A stretch of 64,000 bases of DNA from Candidatus Zymogenaceae bacterium (lineage in GTDB: Bacteria; Desulfobacterota; Zymogenia; Zymogenales; Zymogenaceae): contig JAFGFE010000005.1 of the NCBI GenBank assembly GCA_016931225.1, positions 1 to 64,000 of the forward strand, written 5' to 3'. Shown piece after piece: positions 36,715 through 45,314 of this stretch. Within the stretch, counting starts at the first letter, position 1; each line of letters starts with the position of its first letter. A program made the translations under genes and the position numbers. The notes under the pieces are model-generated. The model was not told where the DNA came from. It searched no databases and saw nothing but the letters and a program-made list of their open reading frames with translations.

Positions 36715-37749
36715 CTATAGATCGTTCTTTAAAATAGGAATATCATGAAAATCATTGATCACCTGGGTTATCAGACCCCGTTCCAGGACATCCCGGTCCG
36801 AATCCGGGAGAAAGTGCGTCTCGTAACTCTGAACAAGGGTCGTTCCTCCCCTTCGATACACCTCCTCAATACCCTTTACTCCATCCTGATTCACCCCGGC
36901 AATGAGCATGCCGATCGTTCCCGACTCGAAGATTTCAGCCGCGGATATCATCATGGCATCTATGGGTTTTCCTTCAGTAGGTCTACTCTCTATATAAAAC
37001 GTGTCTTCAAAGATGTCCTCATGAATGCCGATATTGTTGGAGAGTGAGTTTACATACACCGTTGATTGCCTGAGAATCGTTTTGTCGGCGGCGACAACCA
37101 CATTGAGGGGAGATACCGTATTGAATTTTTCAACAAACGATTCGAGTATCATCGGCGAAATATCCTGACTGATGAGTATTGGTGTTTTGAAGTCCCTCGG
37201 CAGATGGTGCACCAGCCTGATAATATGGTTCGGACCGCCCAGAGATGTCCCGACGACAATAATTCTCTTTTTCGTCCATGGAGCATTCTCCACCTGTGGG
37301 CGATCGGATAATTCCTGGATTTTCACCCGCCTGATATTCTCCACATCAACGGTGGACGCGATCTTTATACGGTGTATCAATTCCTCCTTCTGGGACTCAA
37401 TATTTCGAGATACCGATCCGGACGGCTTCGGCAGAAAATCAACAACGCCGAGTCTGAGACTCTCGAACGTCACGTCCCCCTGATGGGTCAGCGCGCTGAC
37501 CACGACAACGGGCGTGGGGCATTCGATCATAATATGCTTAAGCGCGGTAATACCGTCCATTTCCGGCATGTCGATATCAAGGGTCACCACGTCCGGCTTC
37601 AGGGTTTTGACGGCCTCGATCCCCTCCTGTCCCGTCTTCCCGTATCCCACCACCTTGATATTCTCGTCGGACTCCAGGAGCCTGGTGAGCTCTTTTCGCA
37701 TGAACTCCGCGTCATCGACGATCACAACCCTGATATTTTTATCTACCAT
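36715..37749 (-). CDS. CheB-like protein with altered catalytic triad
   Basis: 344 residues, a canonical receiver (phospho-Asp in VVTLDIDMPEMDG) joined to a CheB fold. The serine is kept (S169 in VGTSLGG) and the late aspartate too (D289 in VNQDGVKG), but the histidine position of AQHMP reads SQDIS, with D196. Methylesterase activity is therefore doubtful. It is the second of three CheB-type proteins in this operon. Confidence 0.88.
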   Translation of the reverse strand: MVDKNIRVVIVDDAEFMRKELTRLLESDENIKVVGYGKTGQEGIEAVKTLKPDVVTLDIDMPEMDGITALKHIMIECPTPVVVVSALTHQGDVTFESLRLGVVDFLPKPSGSVSRNIESQKEELIHRIKIASTVDVENIRRVKIQELSDRPQVENAPWTKKRIIVVGTSLGGPNHIIRLVHHLPRDFKTPILISQDISPMILESFVEKFNTVSPLNVVVAADKTILRQSTVYVNSLSNNIGIHEDIFEDTFYIESRPTEGKPIDAMMISAAEIFESGTIGMLIAGVNQDGVKGIEEVYRRGGTTLVQSYETHFLPDSDRDVLERGLITQVINDFHDIPILKNDL

Positions 37750-37759
37750 ACCGTCACCT

Positions 37760-38134
37760 TCATCCGAGTACCTCGCGAACTAACTCCTGAAGACTCTCCA
37801 TCACAAACGGTTTTTCGAGACAGCCGAACACTCCCCCCCTGTCCAATAACGTTTTTTCCTTTTCACTGATATATTCATAGAGGAGTACAACCTTGAGCTC
37901 CGGATGGAGTTCCCGCAGTTTGAAAAAAAAATTCATTCCCCCCATACCGGTGAGTGCGATATCCGAGAGAATAAGGTCAAATCCCCGGTCATTAATTCTT
38001 TCCAGGGCGTTTTCCGCGCTGTTCACGGTTTCTATCGTAATTTCCGGATAATCCTCGAGGATTTTATTTTTCAGGTAATCGGCGTATGCGCTTTCCTCAT
38101 GTACTATCAGAATTCCGTTGTTGGTGGCATGCAT
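37760..38134 (-). CDS. Atypical receiver protein, first gene of the chemosensory operon
   Basis: 124 residues of the CheY fold. The phospho-acceptor Asp (D58, LILSDIALTG) and the EKPF lysine are present, but the acidic pair is HE (H12, E13 in LIVHEES) and the conserved threonine/serine is a tyrosine (LLYEY). Mg2+ binding and phosphorylation may be weakened. It is the first gene after the sigma-54-type promoter; the ribosome site is weak. Confidence 0.8.
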   Translation of the reverse strand: MHATNNGILIVHEESAYADYLKNKILEDYPEITIETVNSAENALERINDRGFDLILSDIALTGMGGMNFFFKLRELHPELKVVLLYEYISEKEKTLLDRGGVFGCLEKPFVMESLQELVREVLG

Positions 38135-38245
38135 GTGACAGTTGACTCATTACGAAGTAAAAAAACCGATATGGTATCGGGATACCGCCTGGAACGCCAT
38201 ACATGGCGCACGAACAAACAAGACGGCTGTTCGAATCATTAAAAT

Positions 38246-38262
38246 TGCAAGAATCATGCCTA
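38246..38262 (-). promoter_or_regulatory. Sigma-54 (-24/-12) promoter of the chemosensory operon
   Basis: The minus strand reads TAGGCATGATTCTTGCA: GG and GC are separated by exactly 10 bases and most positions agree with TTGGCAC-N5-TTGCA. Transcription would start near 38235, about 100 bases before the first receiver gene, and run leftward through the 17 kb operon. An NtrC-type activator is encoded at 8122-9528. Confidence 0.7.
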
Positions 38263-38551
38263 ATACCGACTTTTCGCAACGGAACTCCTCCCGCATAAAC
38301 AGAATTGTCCTGTAATATCAATATGATAGACTGTTCGCCATGTGTGTGTGACCGCAAAAATAAATTCTCTGACCCACACACCCATAAAACGCAAAATATT
38401 TTACATCCCTGTTCCCTCGAATATATTATTTATATATTGTATAATAATATCAACAAATTACAAAGCATTTTAGAATGATACAAGATGGCAAAAAATTTTG
38501 CATTTTTCGGAAAAATCTCTGTGTTTATTATGTCCTGTATGTATCATACTC

Positions 38552-38587
38552 CTGAAAAAACCCTTGCCTCCCGAAGGGAAAGGGTTT
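38552..38587 (-). terminator. Minus-strand hairpin terminator in the OYE leader
   Basis: AAACCCTT-gcc-TCCC-GAA-GGGA-AAGGGTTT forms a long stem. Read leftward it is followed by a run of T, so it can stop antisense transcription entering the chemosensory promoter region; on the plus strand it lies in the leader of the flavin oxidoreductase gene and has no T-run. Confidence 0.55.
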
Positions 38588-38597
38588 ACCATGCCAA

Positions 38598-38615
38598 TGT
38601 TCAATATCGTGAACA
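38598..38615. promoter_or_regulatory. Palindromic operator-like site before the OYE gene
   Basis: TGTTCA-ATATCG-TGAACA has perfect six-base arms and lies 44 bases before the start codon at 38659. It is likely bound by a dimeric repressor that is not encoded beside it. Confidence 0.45.
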
Positions 38616-38658
38616 GATCGTCCAACCGTATGTATATCCATCTATTGAGGAATAATCC

Positions 38659-39882
38659 ATGCCAACGCTCTTTGAAGAGACCCGTATCAAGTCCATGACA
38701 TTGAAAAACCGTATCGTACGCTCCGCTACCTTTGAGGGAATGAGCAGTGATAACGGAAAACCCACCGACGATCTTCTTACCCTGTACGAGCGCCTTGCCC
38801 GGGGCGGTACGGGGCTGATCATCACCGGCATGTTCTATGTCTCGGACGACGGGAAGTATAGAAAAGAAGGGGCCCTGGGAATCCACACCGACGACCTGAT
38901 CCCGTTGTATCGATCCATCACCGACAGGATTCACGCCCTGGGGGGCGCCATCGCCACGCAGATAGCCCACTGCGGCCGGCAGACGACGCCGGCGGCCATC
39001 GGCACCCGCCCCATCGCCCCGTCGGCGGTCACCGATCGCTCAAGCTTCATCACCCCCCGGGCCATGACCACCGACGACATCCGGCGGGTCATCGACGATT
39101 TCGCCGCCGCCGCCGGTCGGGCCAAACAGAGCGGCTTCGACGCCGTCCAGATCCACGGCGCCCACGGCTACCTGGTCAGCTCCTTTCTGTGCCCACACAC
39201 CAACCGCAGGACGGATCGCTGGGGGGGATCCCTCGAAAACCGCATGCGCTTCGTCACCGAGGTGGTCGGGGCGTGCCGGGAGTCCGTCGGAGACGACTAC
39301 CCGCTGCTCATCAAGATCAGCGCCACCGACGGCATGAGGCGGGGGTTGACCCTCACCGAGAGCGTCGAGGCGGCGAAGATGCTCGACGCCCTGGGGATAG
39401 ACGGGATTGAGGTGAGCTGCGGCATCGCAGAGGACAGCATGACGACCCTCCGGGGAGACCTCCCCATCGACGCGTTGCTGGACGACCTGGGGATGTTTCG
39501 GGGAAGGCCGCTTCTGCGCTTTTTCACCCGCAGATTCGGCAAACGTCTCTTCGCCACGCCATTTTCCGAGGAGTACAACCTGGACGCCGCGATTGCCATC
39601 AAGGAGGCGGTCTCGGTACCTGTTTTCGCGGTGGGCGGCGTCACCCGCCCCGAGCGGATGGAAAAGATCGTTCAAGAGGGATGGGCCGACTATATATCAC
39701 TCTCCCGTCCGCTGATCATCCAGCCCCACTGGCCCAACAAGATCCAAGAAGGAGACACACGACCGAGCCCGTGCATCAGGTGCAACCACTGCCTGATATA
39801 TCTCCCCGCAGCTCCCCTCAGATGCTACCACGGCCGCCGCATCGGGGAGGTAAAAGGCGCCGACACGAAAAATATGTCTTAA
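38659..39882 (+). CDS. Old Yellow Enzyme-family NADH:flavin oxidoreductase
   Basis: FMN-dependent TIM-barrel enzyme: N-terminal LFEETRIKSMTLKNRIVRS, the active-site HGAHGYLVSSFLCP with the following NRRTDRWGGSLENRMRF, and a C-terminal cysteine cluster CIRCNHC. It has 407 residues and lacks the second FAD/NAD domain of 2,4-dienoyl-CoA reductase-type members. It probably reduces an activated C=C bond; the substrate is unknown. GAGGAAT precedes the ATG. A VOC-family gene follows by 24 bases on the same strand. Confidence 0.9.
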   Translation: MPTLFEETRIKSMTLKNRIVRSATFEGMSSDNGKPTDDLLTLYERLARGGTGLIITGMFYVSDDGKYRKEGALGIHTDDLIPLYRSITDRIHALGGAIATQIAHCGRQTTPAAIGTRPIAPSAVTDRSSFITPRAMTTDDIRRVIDDFAAAAGRAKQSGFDAVQIHGAHGYLVSSFLCPHTNRRTDRWGGSLENRMRFVTEVVGACRESVGDDYPLLIKISATDGMRRGLTLTESVEAAKMLDALGIDGIEVSCGIAEDSMTTLRGDLPIDALLDDLGMFRGRPLLRFFTRRFGKRLFATPFSEEYNLDAAIAIKEAVSVPVFAVGGVTRPERMEKIVQEGWADYISLSRPLIIQPHWPNKIQEGDTRPSPCIRCNHCLIYLPAAPLRCYHGRRIGEVKGADTKNMS

Positions 39883-39906
39883 TTTTTTCACCCAAGGGAG
39901 GAACCG

Positions 39907-40272
39907 ATGGCAAATCCATTCGTGCACATTGAGTTGACCTCCGACGATCCGGTCAGGGCGAAAGAGTTCTACGGGAAGCTCCTGGACTGGACGCTGGAGG
40001 ATATCCCAATGGAGGGGGACGTCTATACCCTGATTCATGTAGGGGATCGGGGCGCCGGCGGCGGCATCATGAAGACGCCTGCGCCGGGTATTCCGACCCG
40101 CTGGCTTCCCTACATCGAGGTGGATGACGTGGCGAAAAAGACGGCCCTCACAACTTCGCTGGGAGGACGGGTGGAGATGGAAAAGACCGAAGTGCCGGGG
40201 ATTGGGTGGTTCGCCGTCATCACCGATCCCACCGGGGGTGTTGTGGGGTTGTGGGAGACAATGAATCCCTAA
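39907..40272 (+). CDS. VOC/glyoxalase-family protein
   Basis: 121 residues with the two-module VOC pattern, FVHIELTSDDPVRAKEFYG and the mirrored WFAVITDPTGGVVGLWE. Histidine near residue 8 and glutamate at the end are positioned like metal ligands. Close relatives are annotated only as glyoxalase/bleomycin-resistance-like proteins. GGGAGGAA is well placed before the ATG. Co-transcribed with the flavin oxidoreductase. Confidence 0.85.
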   Translation: MANPFVHIELTSDDPVRAKEFYGKLLDWTLEDIPMEGDVYTLIHVGDRGAGGGIMKTPAPGIPTRWLPYIEVDDVAKKTALTTSLGGRVEMEKTEVPGIGWFAVITDPTGGVVGLWETMNP

Positions 40273-40276
40273 AAGC

Positions 40277-40314
40277 ACACGGGGGCGGGGATGAATATCC
40301 CCGCCCCCGTCGTG
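40277..40314. terminator. Strong GC-rich hairpin between convergent genes
   Basis: ACGGGGGCGGGGAT-GAAT-ATCCCCGCCCCCGT is a perfect 14-bp stem between the VOC gene (+) and the cyclase-family gene (-). T-runs are short, but the position supports bidirectional termination. Confidence 0.75.
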
Positions 40315-40335
40315 TCCTAAGCATAAAAATTCAAC

Positions 40336-41115
40336 TTATGCGTCCACCTCCGCCACAGCGCGAATCCATCCCGCAGATGCGCCCTTGATCTTAATCGGGA
40401 AGCAATAGAAGGTAAACCCGGTCTGGGGTATCTTGTCCAGGTTGGTGAGCTTCTCGATCTGGAAATATCCCTTCTCGATGCCGGCGAAGTGCGCCTCCCA
40501 GATGAGGGAGGGGTCCTTTGTTTCCTGAAACTCCTGGGCGATATAGGGGAGCGGCCGATCCCAGCTCCAGGCGTCGGTCCCCACCACGTTCACGCCCATA
40601 TTCAGGATATGCAGGGTCGAATCCCTCCCCATGCCGCATCCCTTCATCAGGTATTCCTGCTTCCCCCAGTATTCATCCGCGCCGGTCATGATCAACACGG
40701 CGTCCCCCGGCTTGACCGTATACCCGATGCGCTTCAATTCCTCATCGACGTCATCCGGGGTCACCTTGTAGCCGTCGGCGTATTTTCTGAAATCCAGCAC
40801 CACCCCGTCAGAGATGCACCATTCCAGGGGCATCTGGTCCACCGTCTTGGCCGGCTTCCCCCCGTCCTGGGTGGGGTGATAGTGCCACGGGGCGTCGATG
40901 TGCGTCCCGGCGTGAGTGCTCACCGAAAGAAGTTCCACCGCCCATCCCTTGCCGTCCGGCAGATCCTTTTTGGGATCAATGCCCGGAAAGAACGGGATCA
41001 TGGTCTCCGCACCCGCATCGTGGTCTATGTATTGAATCTGAGGGATCATCAGGGGCGGATCCGAGGGGAGTCCGTCCTCGATGGCAATTGACAGGTCTAT
41101 AAATTTCCTCGCCAT
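40336..41115 (-). CDS. Cyclase-family (kynurenine formamidase-like) hydrolase
   Basis: The metal-binding motif HAGTHIDAPWH (about residue 84) is the HxGTHxDxPxH signature of the family, which includes KynB and isatin hydrolase. The protein begins ARKFIDLSIAIEDGLPSDPP and ends with a conserved FP-IKIKGASAGWIRA-type segment. AGGAG lies 8 bases before ATG 41115, which is preferred over the GTG at 41124. Neighbours (DapL, FAH family) do not define the substrate. Confidence 0.85.
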   Translation of the reverse strand: MARKFIDLSIAIEDGLPSDPPLMIPQIQYIDHDAGAETMIPFFPGIDPKKDLPDGKGWAVELLSVSTHAGTHIDAPWHYHPTQDGGKPAKTVDQMPLEWCISDGVVLDFRKYADGYKVTPDDVDEELKRIGYTVKPGDAVLIMTGADEYWGKQEYLMKGCGMGRDSTLHILNMGVNVVGTDAWSWDRPLPYIAQEFQETKDPSLIWEAHFAGIEKGYFQIEKLTNLDKIPQTGFTFYCFPIKIKGASAGWIRAVAEVDA

Positions 41116-41188
41116 ACCCAACACTCCTTTCCATGAATGCCAGTCTCATAAACGGCCGGATCGCCGTATTCCGTACAACAGTCTGTTA

Positions 41189-42361
41189 TCAGTCTTTCTT
41201 CATGGCGTCGACGATGCGTCGTCCCGCCTCAATAAGGCGCTCCTCGGTGGTGCACAGGGTCAGCCTGACGTAGCCCTCTCCGCTGGGGCCGAAGCCGGAA
41301 CCGGGGGTCACCACGATATGGGCCTTCTTCAGCATGAGCTCCGTGAACGACTCCGAGGTATACCCCTCGGGCACCCGGACCCAAAAATAGAAGGTGGCCG
41401 ACGGCGTGCTACATTGTAATCCCGCTTTTTTGAGCGCCGAGGCGAGCACGTTCCTGCGGCTTCGGTAGACGTCCCGGATGGGGACGGACAGCTCGTCGGC
41501 GTGATCCAGGGCGAAGGCCGCGGCCGCCTGTATCGGCTGGAAGATGCCCGAGTCCATGTTCGATTTCGCCTTCCCCAATCCCCCCACGATTTTTTGATTC
41601 CCCACGGCGAAGCCGACGCGCCATCCGGTCATATTAAACGACTTGGAGAGGCTGTGTATCTCCATGCCCACATCCTTCGCCCCCTCCACTTCAAGAAAGC
41701 TCATGGGGCGTTCGGTATTGAAATAAAGCTCCGTATACGCCGCGTCGTGGACGACGATGATATTGTGCTTTTTCGCGAAAGTAACCACGTCTTTGAAATA
41801 CGCCTCGTCGGCGATTGCCGAGGTGGGGTTGTTCGGATAGTTGAGGTACATGAGCCTCGCCCGCCGGGCGGTGTCGTCGTCGACGGCGCTCAAATCCGGA
41901 AGGTATCCGTTTTTCTCCAACAGCGGCATATACGAAACCTCGCCGCCGGAAAACTTCGCGGTAATGGCATACACCGGATACGCCGGCTCCGGCACCAGGA
42001 CGACATCCCCCGGATTCACGAAGGCCACCGGTACGTGAGAGATGCCCTCCTTGGAGCCGATGACGGAGACGACCTCCCCGTCCTGCTGTATATGTACCTC
42101 GAACCTGCGGTTATACCACTCCGCCACGGAGCGGCGAAACACCTCCATGCCCCGGGTGAAGGGATACCGATGATTGAGAGGATTTTCCACCTCCCGCTGG
42201 AGCACCTCGATGATGGGCTTCGGGGTCGGCAGATCGGGGTCTCCCACCCCCAGGTCGATGATGTCCGCCCCCGTTTTTTGCATCTCAGCCTTGAGCTGGT
42301 CGATTTTTTCAAACAGGTAGGGGGGAAGCTCGTTGATACGATCGGCATAGGTCACTTTCAT
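41189..42361 (-). CDS. dapL: LL-diaminopimelate aminotransferase-type class I/II aminotransferase
   Basis: 390-residue fold-type I PLP enzyme beginning YADRINELPPYLFEKIDQLK, which is typical of LL-diaminopimelate aminotransferases, with NYPNNPTSA and the PLP-lysine motif SLSKSFNMTGWRVGF. It would convert tetrahydrodipicolinate directly to LL-diaminopimelate, bypassing DapD/DapC/DapE. A dapB gene lies 1 kb upstream on the same strand, which supports the assignment; related enzymes with other amino-acid substrates cannot be excluded. Confidence 0.82.
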   Translation of the reverse strand: MKVTYADRINELPPYLFEKIDQLKAEMQKTGADIIDLGVGDPDLPTPKPIIEVLQREVENPLNHRYPFTRGMEVFRRSVAEWYNRRFEVHIQQDGEVVSVIGSKEGISHVPVAFVNPGDVVLVPEPAYPVYAITAKFSGGEVSYMPLLEKNGYLPDLSAVDDDTARRARLMYLNYPNNPTSAIADEAYFKDVVTFAKKHNIIVVHDAAYTELYFNTERPMSFLEVEGAKDVGMEIHSLSKSFNMTGWRVGFAVGNQKIVGGLGKAKSNMDSGIFQPIQAAAAFALDHADELSVPIRDVYRSRRNVLASALKKAGLQCSTPSATFYFWVRVPEGYTSESFTELMLKKAHIVVTPGSGFGPSGEGYVRLTLCTTEERLIEAGRRIVDAMKKD

Positions 42362-42434
42362 CGGCGTTCATTTCCTCAAGGTCAATAACAAGCTGATTAT
42401 AGGACACGTCGGGATGTGGGCGGTTCCCGGGACG

Positions 42435-43193
42435 TTACTCCGCCTCAATCACGCGGTTGGACAGGGTCCCGATTCCGGCGATGGTCACGTCCACCCGGTC
42501 CCCCGGCTCCAGGGGGCCGATCCCCGCCGGGGTTCCGGTGGCGATGACGTCTCCGGGAAGCAGGGTCATAATCCGCGAGATGAACGATACCAGCTCGAAC
42601 ACGTCCCAGTTGAGGTGTTTCGTGTGTGATGACTGTACCGTCTTGTTGTTGACCCTGGTCTCGATGGCGACATCGGTGGGATCGATATCGGTATCGATCC
42701 AGGGCCCGATGGGGCAGAATGTGTCGAAGGACTTCGCCCGGGTGAACTGTACATCCTTCACCTGGAGGTCCCGGGCCGTCACGTCGTTGACGCAGGTATA
42801 GCCCAGGATATACTCCTCGGCGTCTTCGGGGGAGACGTTTTTCGCCTCCTGGGAGATGACCACCGCCAGCTCACCCTCGTAGTCCACCCGTTCCGACATG
42901 ACGGGGTAGATGATATTCTCATCCGGTCCGATGATGGACGTGGACGGCTTGAGAAAAATCATCGGGTCTGCGGGAAGGTCCATCCCCACCTCCTTGGCGT
43001 GGTCGGTGTAATTCAGGCCCACCGCCACCACCTTCGAGGGTGCCGTGGGGGCCAGGAGCGTCACCTCCGGCAGGAGATAGACGACCGCGTCTTCATCCGA
43101 CGGGATCTCTCCATTCACAAGCTCTATGATGTCGTCTCCATCCACGATGCCGTACCGGACCGATGAGTCGGCAAAAAAACGGGCGATCTTCAT
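42435..43193 (-). CDS. Fumarylacetoacetate hydrolase-family protein
   Basis: 252 residues. The conserved core [36 protein letters not shown] and the metal ligands E-x-E (YEGE) with a later D ([10 protein letters not shown]) mark the FAH/2-hydroxyhepta-2,4-diene-1,7-dioate isomerase superfamily. Members are hydrolases, isomerases, decarboxylases or oxaloacetate tautomerase; this cannot be resolved from sequence. The gene is between dapB and dapL on the same strand. Confidence 0.88.
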   Translation of the reverse strand: MKIARFFADSSVRYGIVDGDDIIELVNGEIPSDEDAVVYLLPEVTLLAPTAPSKVVAVGLNYTDHAKEVGMDLPADPMIFLKPSTSIIGPDENIIYPVMSERVDYEGELAVVISQEAKNVSPEDAEEYILGYTCVNDVTARDLQVKDVQFTRAKSFDTFCPIGPWIDTDIDPTDVAIETRVNNKTVQSSHTKHLNWDVFELVSFISRIMTLLPGDVIATGTPAGIGPLEPGDRVDVTIAGIGTLSNRVIEAE

Positions 43194-43314
43194 GTATTAT
43201 CCTTTCTCCACGCCGAGATGCGAGGAGTCAATGTAAAGATATATCGAAGCGGATGACTCGCTGTGTATCGCTGTCCGAAAGAGCCTGTTCGGGCGCCCGA
43301 CACCTTCTCTTCGC

Positions 43315-44127
43315 TTACGAGAGACCCAGCACATCCTGCATGTCGTACATTCCGGGCTGACGTCCGATGACCCAGCGTGCGGCGCGAACCGCGCCGGAGG
43401 CCAACGTCATGCGGCTGTGGGCCCGGTGCACCAGCTCGATGCGCTCCCCGATACCGCCGAAGATGACCGTGTGCTCGCCCACGATGTCCCCGGCCCTCAC
43501 CGCCATCACGCCGATTTCTTCCGTGGTACGTTTGCCCACCATCCCCTCCCGGCCGTACACCCCGGCCTTTTCCGTATCCCGCTCCAGCGCCCGGGCGATG
43601 ATCTCGTAGAGTCGTTTCGCCGTGCCGCTGGGGGCGTCCACCTTCTGTCGGTGATGGGCCTCGATGATCTCCACGTCGTAGGCACTTCCCAGCACCGCCG
43701 CCACTTCGCCCGCGATCTTGAACAGGACGTTCACGCCCACGCTCATATTGGGGGCCATCACCACAGGAATCACCGAGGACGCCTCCGTTACCCGGGTCAC
43801 ATCGTCATCGGAAAGCCCCGTGGTGCCGGTGACCGCCGCGATTTTCGCATCCGCCGCGGCCCGAATCACCGCCACGGTCCCCTCGGGCGATGAAAAATCT
43901 ATCAGCACATCCGCCCCTTCGAGGGCGGCCTTCATATCATCAGTAATTTTAATCCTCTCCGCCGCCTCCCCCGGCCCACCCTGCTCCGCCAACGCGGGGG
44001 TTCCCAGGGCCGGATGCCCCGGCATCTCCAGGGCGCCGGAGAGAGTCATGTCGCCCTCGCCCATCAGGGCGGTCATCACCGTCCGCCCCATCCTGCCGCT
44101 GGCGCCGCTTATCGCCACATTAATCAT
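43315..44127 (-). CDS. dapB: 4-Hydroxy-tetrahydrodipicolinate reductase
   Basis: 270 residues: Rossmann motif ISGASGRMGRTV at the N-terminus, VTGTTGLS, APNMSVGVN and the active-site segment EAHHRQKVDAPSGTA. It catalyses the second committed step of diaminopimelate/lysine synthesis with NAD(P)H. Together with dapL it implies the aminotransferase variant of the pathway. It follows rmuC by 23 bases. Confidence 0.95.
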   Translation of the reverse strand: MINVAISGASGRMGRTVMTALMGEGDMTLSGALEMPGHPALGTPALAEQGGPGEAAERIKITDDMKAALEGADVLIDFSSPEGTVAVIRAAADAKIAAVTGTTGLSDDDVTRVTEASSVIPVVMAPNMSVGVNVLFKIAGEVAAVLGSAYDVEIIEAHHRQKVDAPSGTAKRLYEIIARALERDTEKAGVYGREGMVGKRTTEEIGVMAVRAGDIVGEHTVIFGGIGERIELVHRAHSRMTLASGAVRAARWVIGRQPGMYDMQDVLGLS

Positions 44128-44150
44128 ATCGATCCTTCCGATTTCGTCTG

Positions 44151-45302
44151 TTACGATTCCTCGATCGCCGGGGGTTCGCCCTGACCGAGGGCCCCCACGT
44201 CATCCAGCCGGTCCTCAAACCTGCCCAGCTTGGAACCGGCGTCGTCGTATTTGTTCCGCGCGTTTTTCAGATGCGTCCCCAGCACCTCGAAATCCTCCCG
44301 GAATTTGGTGAAATCCCCCTTGAGGCGATCCAGATGCCCCAGCATCTCCCGGGCGTGCTCCTCGATACGCATCCCCTTGAGACCCAGGGCAATGGCCTGA
44401 AGATAGGCGTAAAAGCTGTTGGGGGATACCGGGATGACGTTTTTCGCGAGGGCATAGTTCAACAGCGACCGCTCACCCCCCAAATCCTCGTCCCGGATGA
44501 TGGTTTCATAATATATATTCTCCGCCGGGATATACATCAGGGCGAAGGCGAAGGTTCCCTCGTCGGTGCGGATATATTTTTCGGAGATCTCGTCGACCTG
44601 CTTTTTCACATCCCCCACGAAGGTTTTCTTCGCCCGCTTCTTCTCCTCGTCGCTGTCGGCCCCGATATACTTCCTGAAGTTTTCCATGGGAAACTTGGCG
44701 TCCACCGGCACCATACCGTCCCGGAGGATGATGACCGCGTCCACGATTTCGCCCGTGGAAAAGCGATACTGGGTCTTGACGTGCTCTGCGGGGAGTATCT
44801 GGGCAAGGAAATCCGCAAGTAAAAACTCCCCGAATCCGCCCCGAAGCTTCGGCGCCTTCAGGATGTCCTGGAGTTCCAGGATGTCCTTTCCCACCGCCAC
44901 GATCCGCTGCTGGGCCACCTCGAGCCCGGTGAGGGTCTCAGTGACATTTCGGAGCCGCTGATCCACGCTCTCCCGGGTGCGCTCCATCGACTTGGCGTTG
45001 ATATCCAAGCGCTTTTCCAAAAGCGCCGAGTTGTCCGCCAGCCGCTTGTCGATGAGGCCCTGGACGTTGGTGAGCTTGTTGTCCACCGAGGTGTTGACCG
45101 TCTGCATCATCGATTGGAGCTCTTTGGCGAGGGTGCGGCCGCTTTGCTCCATAATGAGGCGCATCTCCTGCTGGCGCATCTCCTCGCCGTGCTTGAGCCG
45201 GCCCATGGAGGCCAACAGATAGACGAGCAACACGACAAGGGCGATGATCAGACCGCCCCCTCCAAGGAGGAGCGCCATGCCGTATTCGGATATGAAATTC
45301 AT
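44151..45302 (-). CDS. rmuC: RmuC-family DNA recombination protein
   Basis: 383 residues with one N-terminal membrane segment (LLLGGGGLIIALVVLLVYLL), a long coiled coil (residues about 35-140) and the RmuC nuclease-like core containing LRGGFGEFLLADFL, VPVDAKFPMENF and the YIPAENIYYE region. RmuC proteins limit recombination between inverted repeats and belong to the restriction-endonuclease-like fold. It lies 12 bases after a small membrane protein gene. Confidence 0.92.
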   Translation of the reverse strand: MNFISEYGMALLLGGGGLIIALVVLLVYLLASMGRLKHGEEMRQQEMRLIMEQSGRTLAKELQSMMQTVNTSVDNKLTNVQGLIDKRLADNSALLEKRLDINAKSMERTRESVDQRLRNVTETLTGLEVAQQRIVAVGKDILELQDILKAPKLRGGFGEFLLADFLAQILPAEHVKTQYRFSTGEIVDAVIILRDGMVPVDAKFPMENFRKYIGADSDEEKKRAKKTFVGDVKKQVDEISEKYIRTDEGTFAFALMYIPAENIYYETIIRDEDLGGERSLLNYALAKNVIPVSPNSFYAYLQAIALGLKGMRIEEHAREMLGHLDRLKGDFTKFREDFEVLGTHLKNARNKYDDAGSKLGRFEDRLDDVGALGQGEPPAIEES

Positions 45303-45314
45303 CGTGTTATACTA

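Noticed and set aside
38470-38970. 166-residue minus-strand frame upstream of the chemosensory operon
   Set aside because: It overlaps the flavin oxidoreductase gene antisense and contains the terminator hairpin; no family resemblance.
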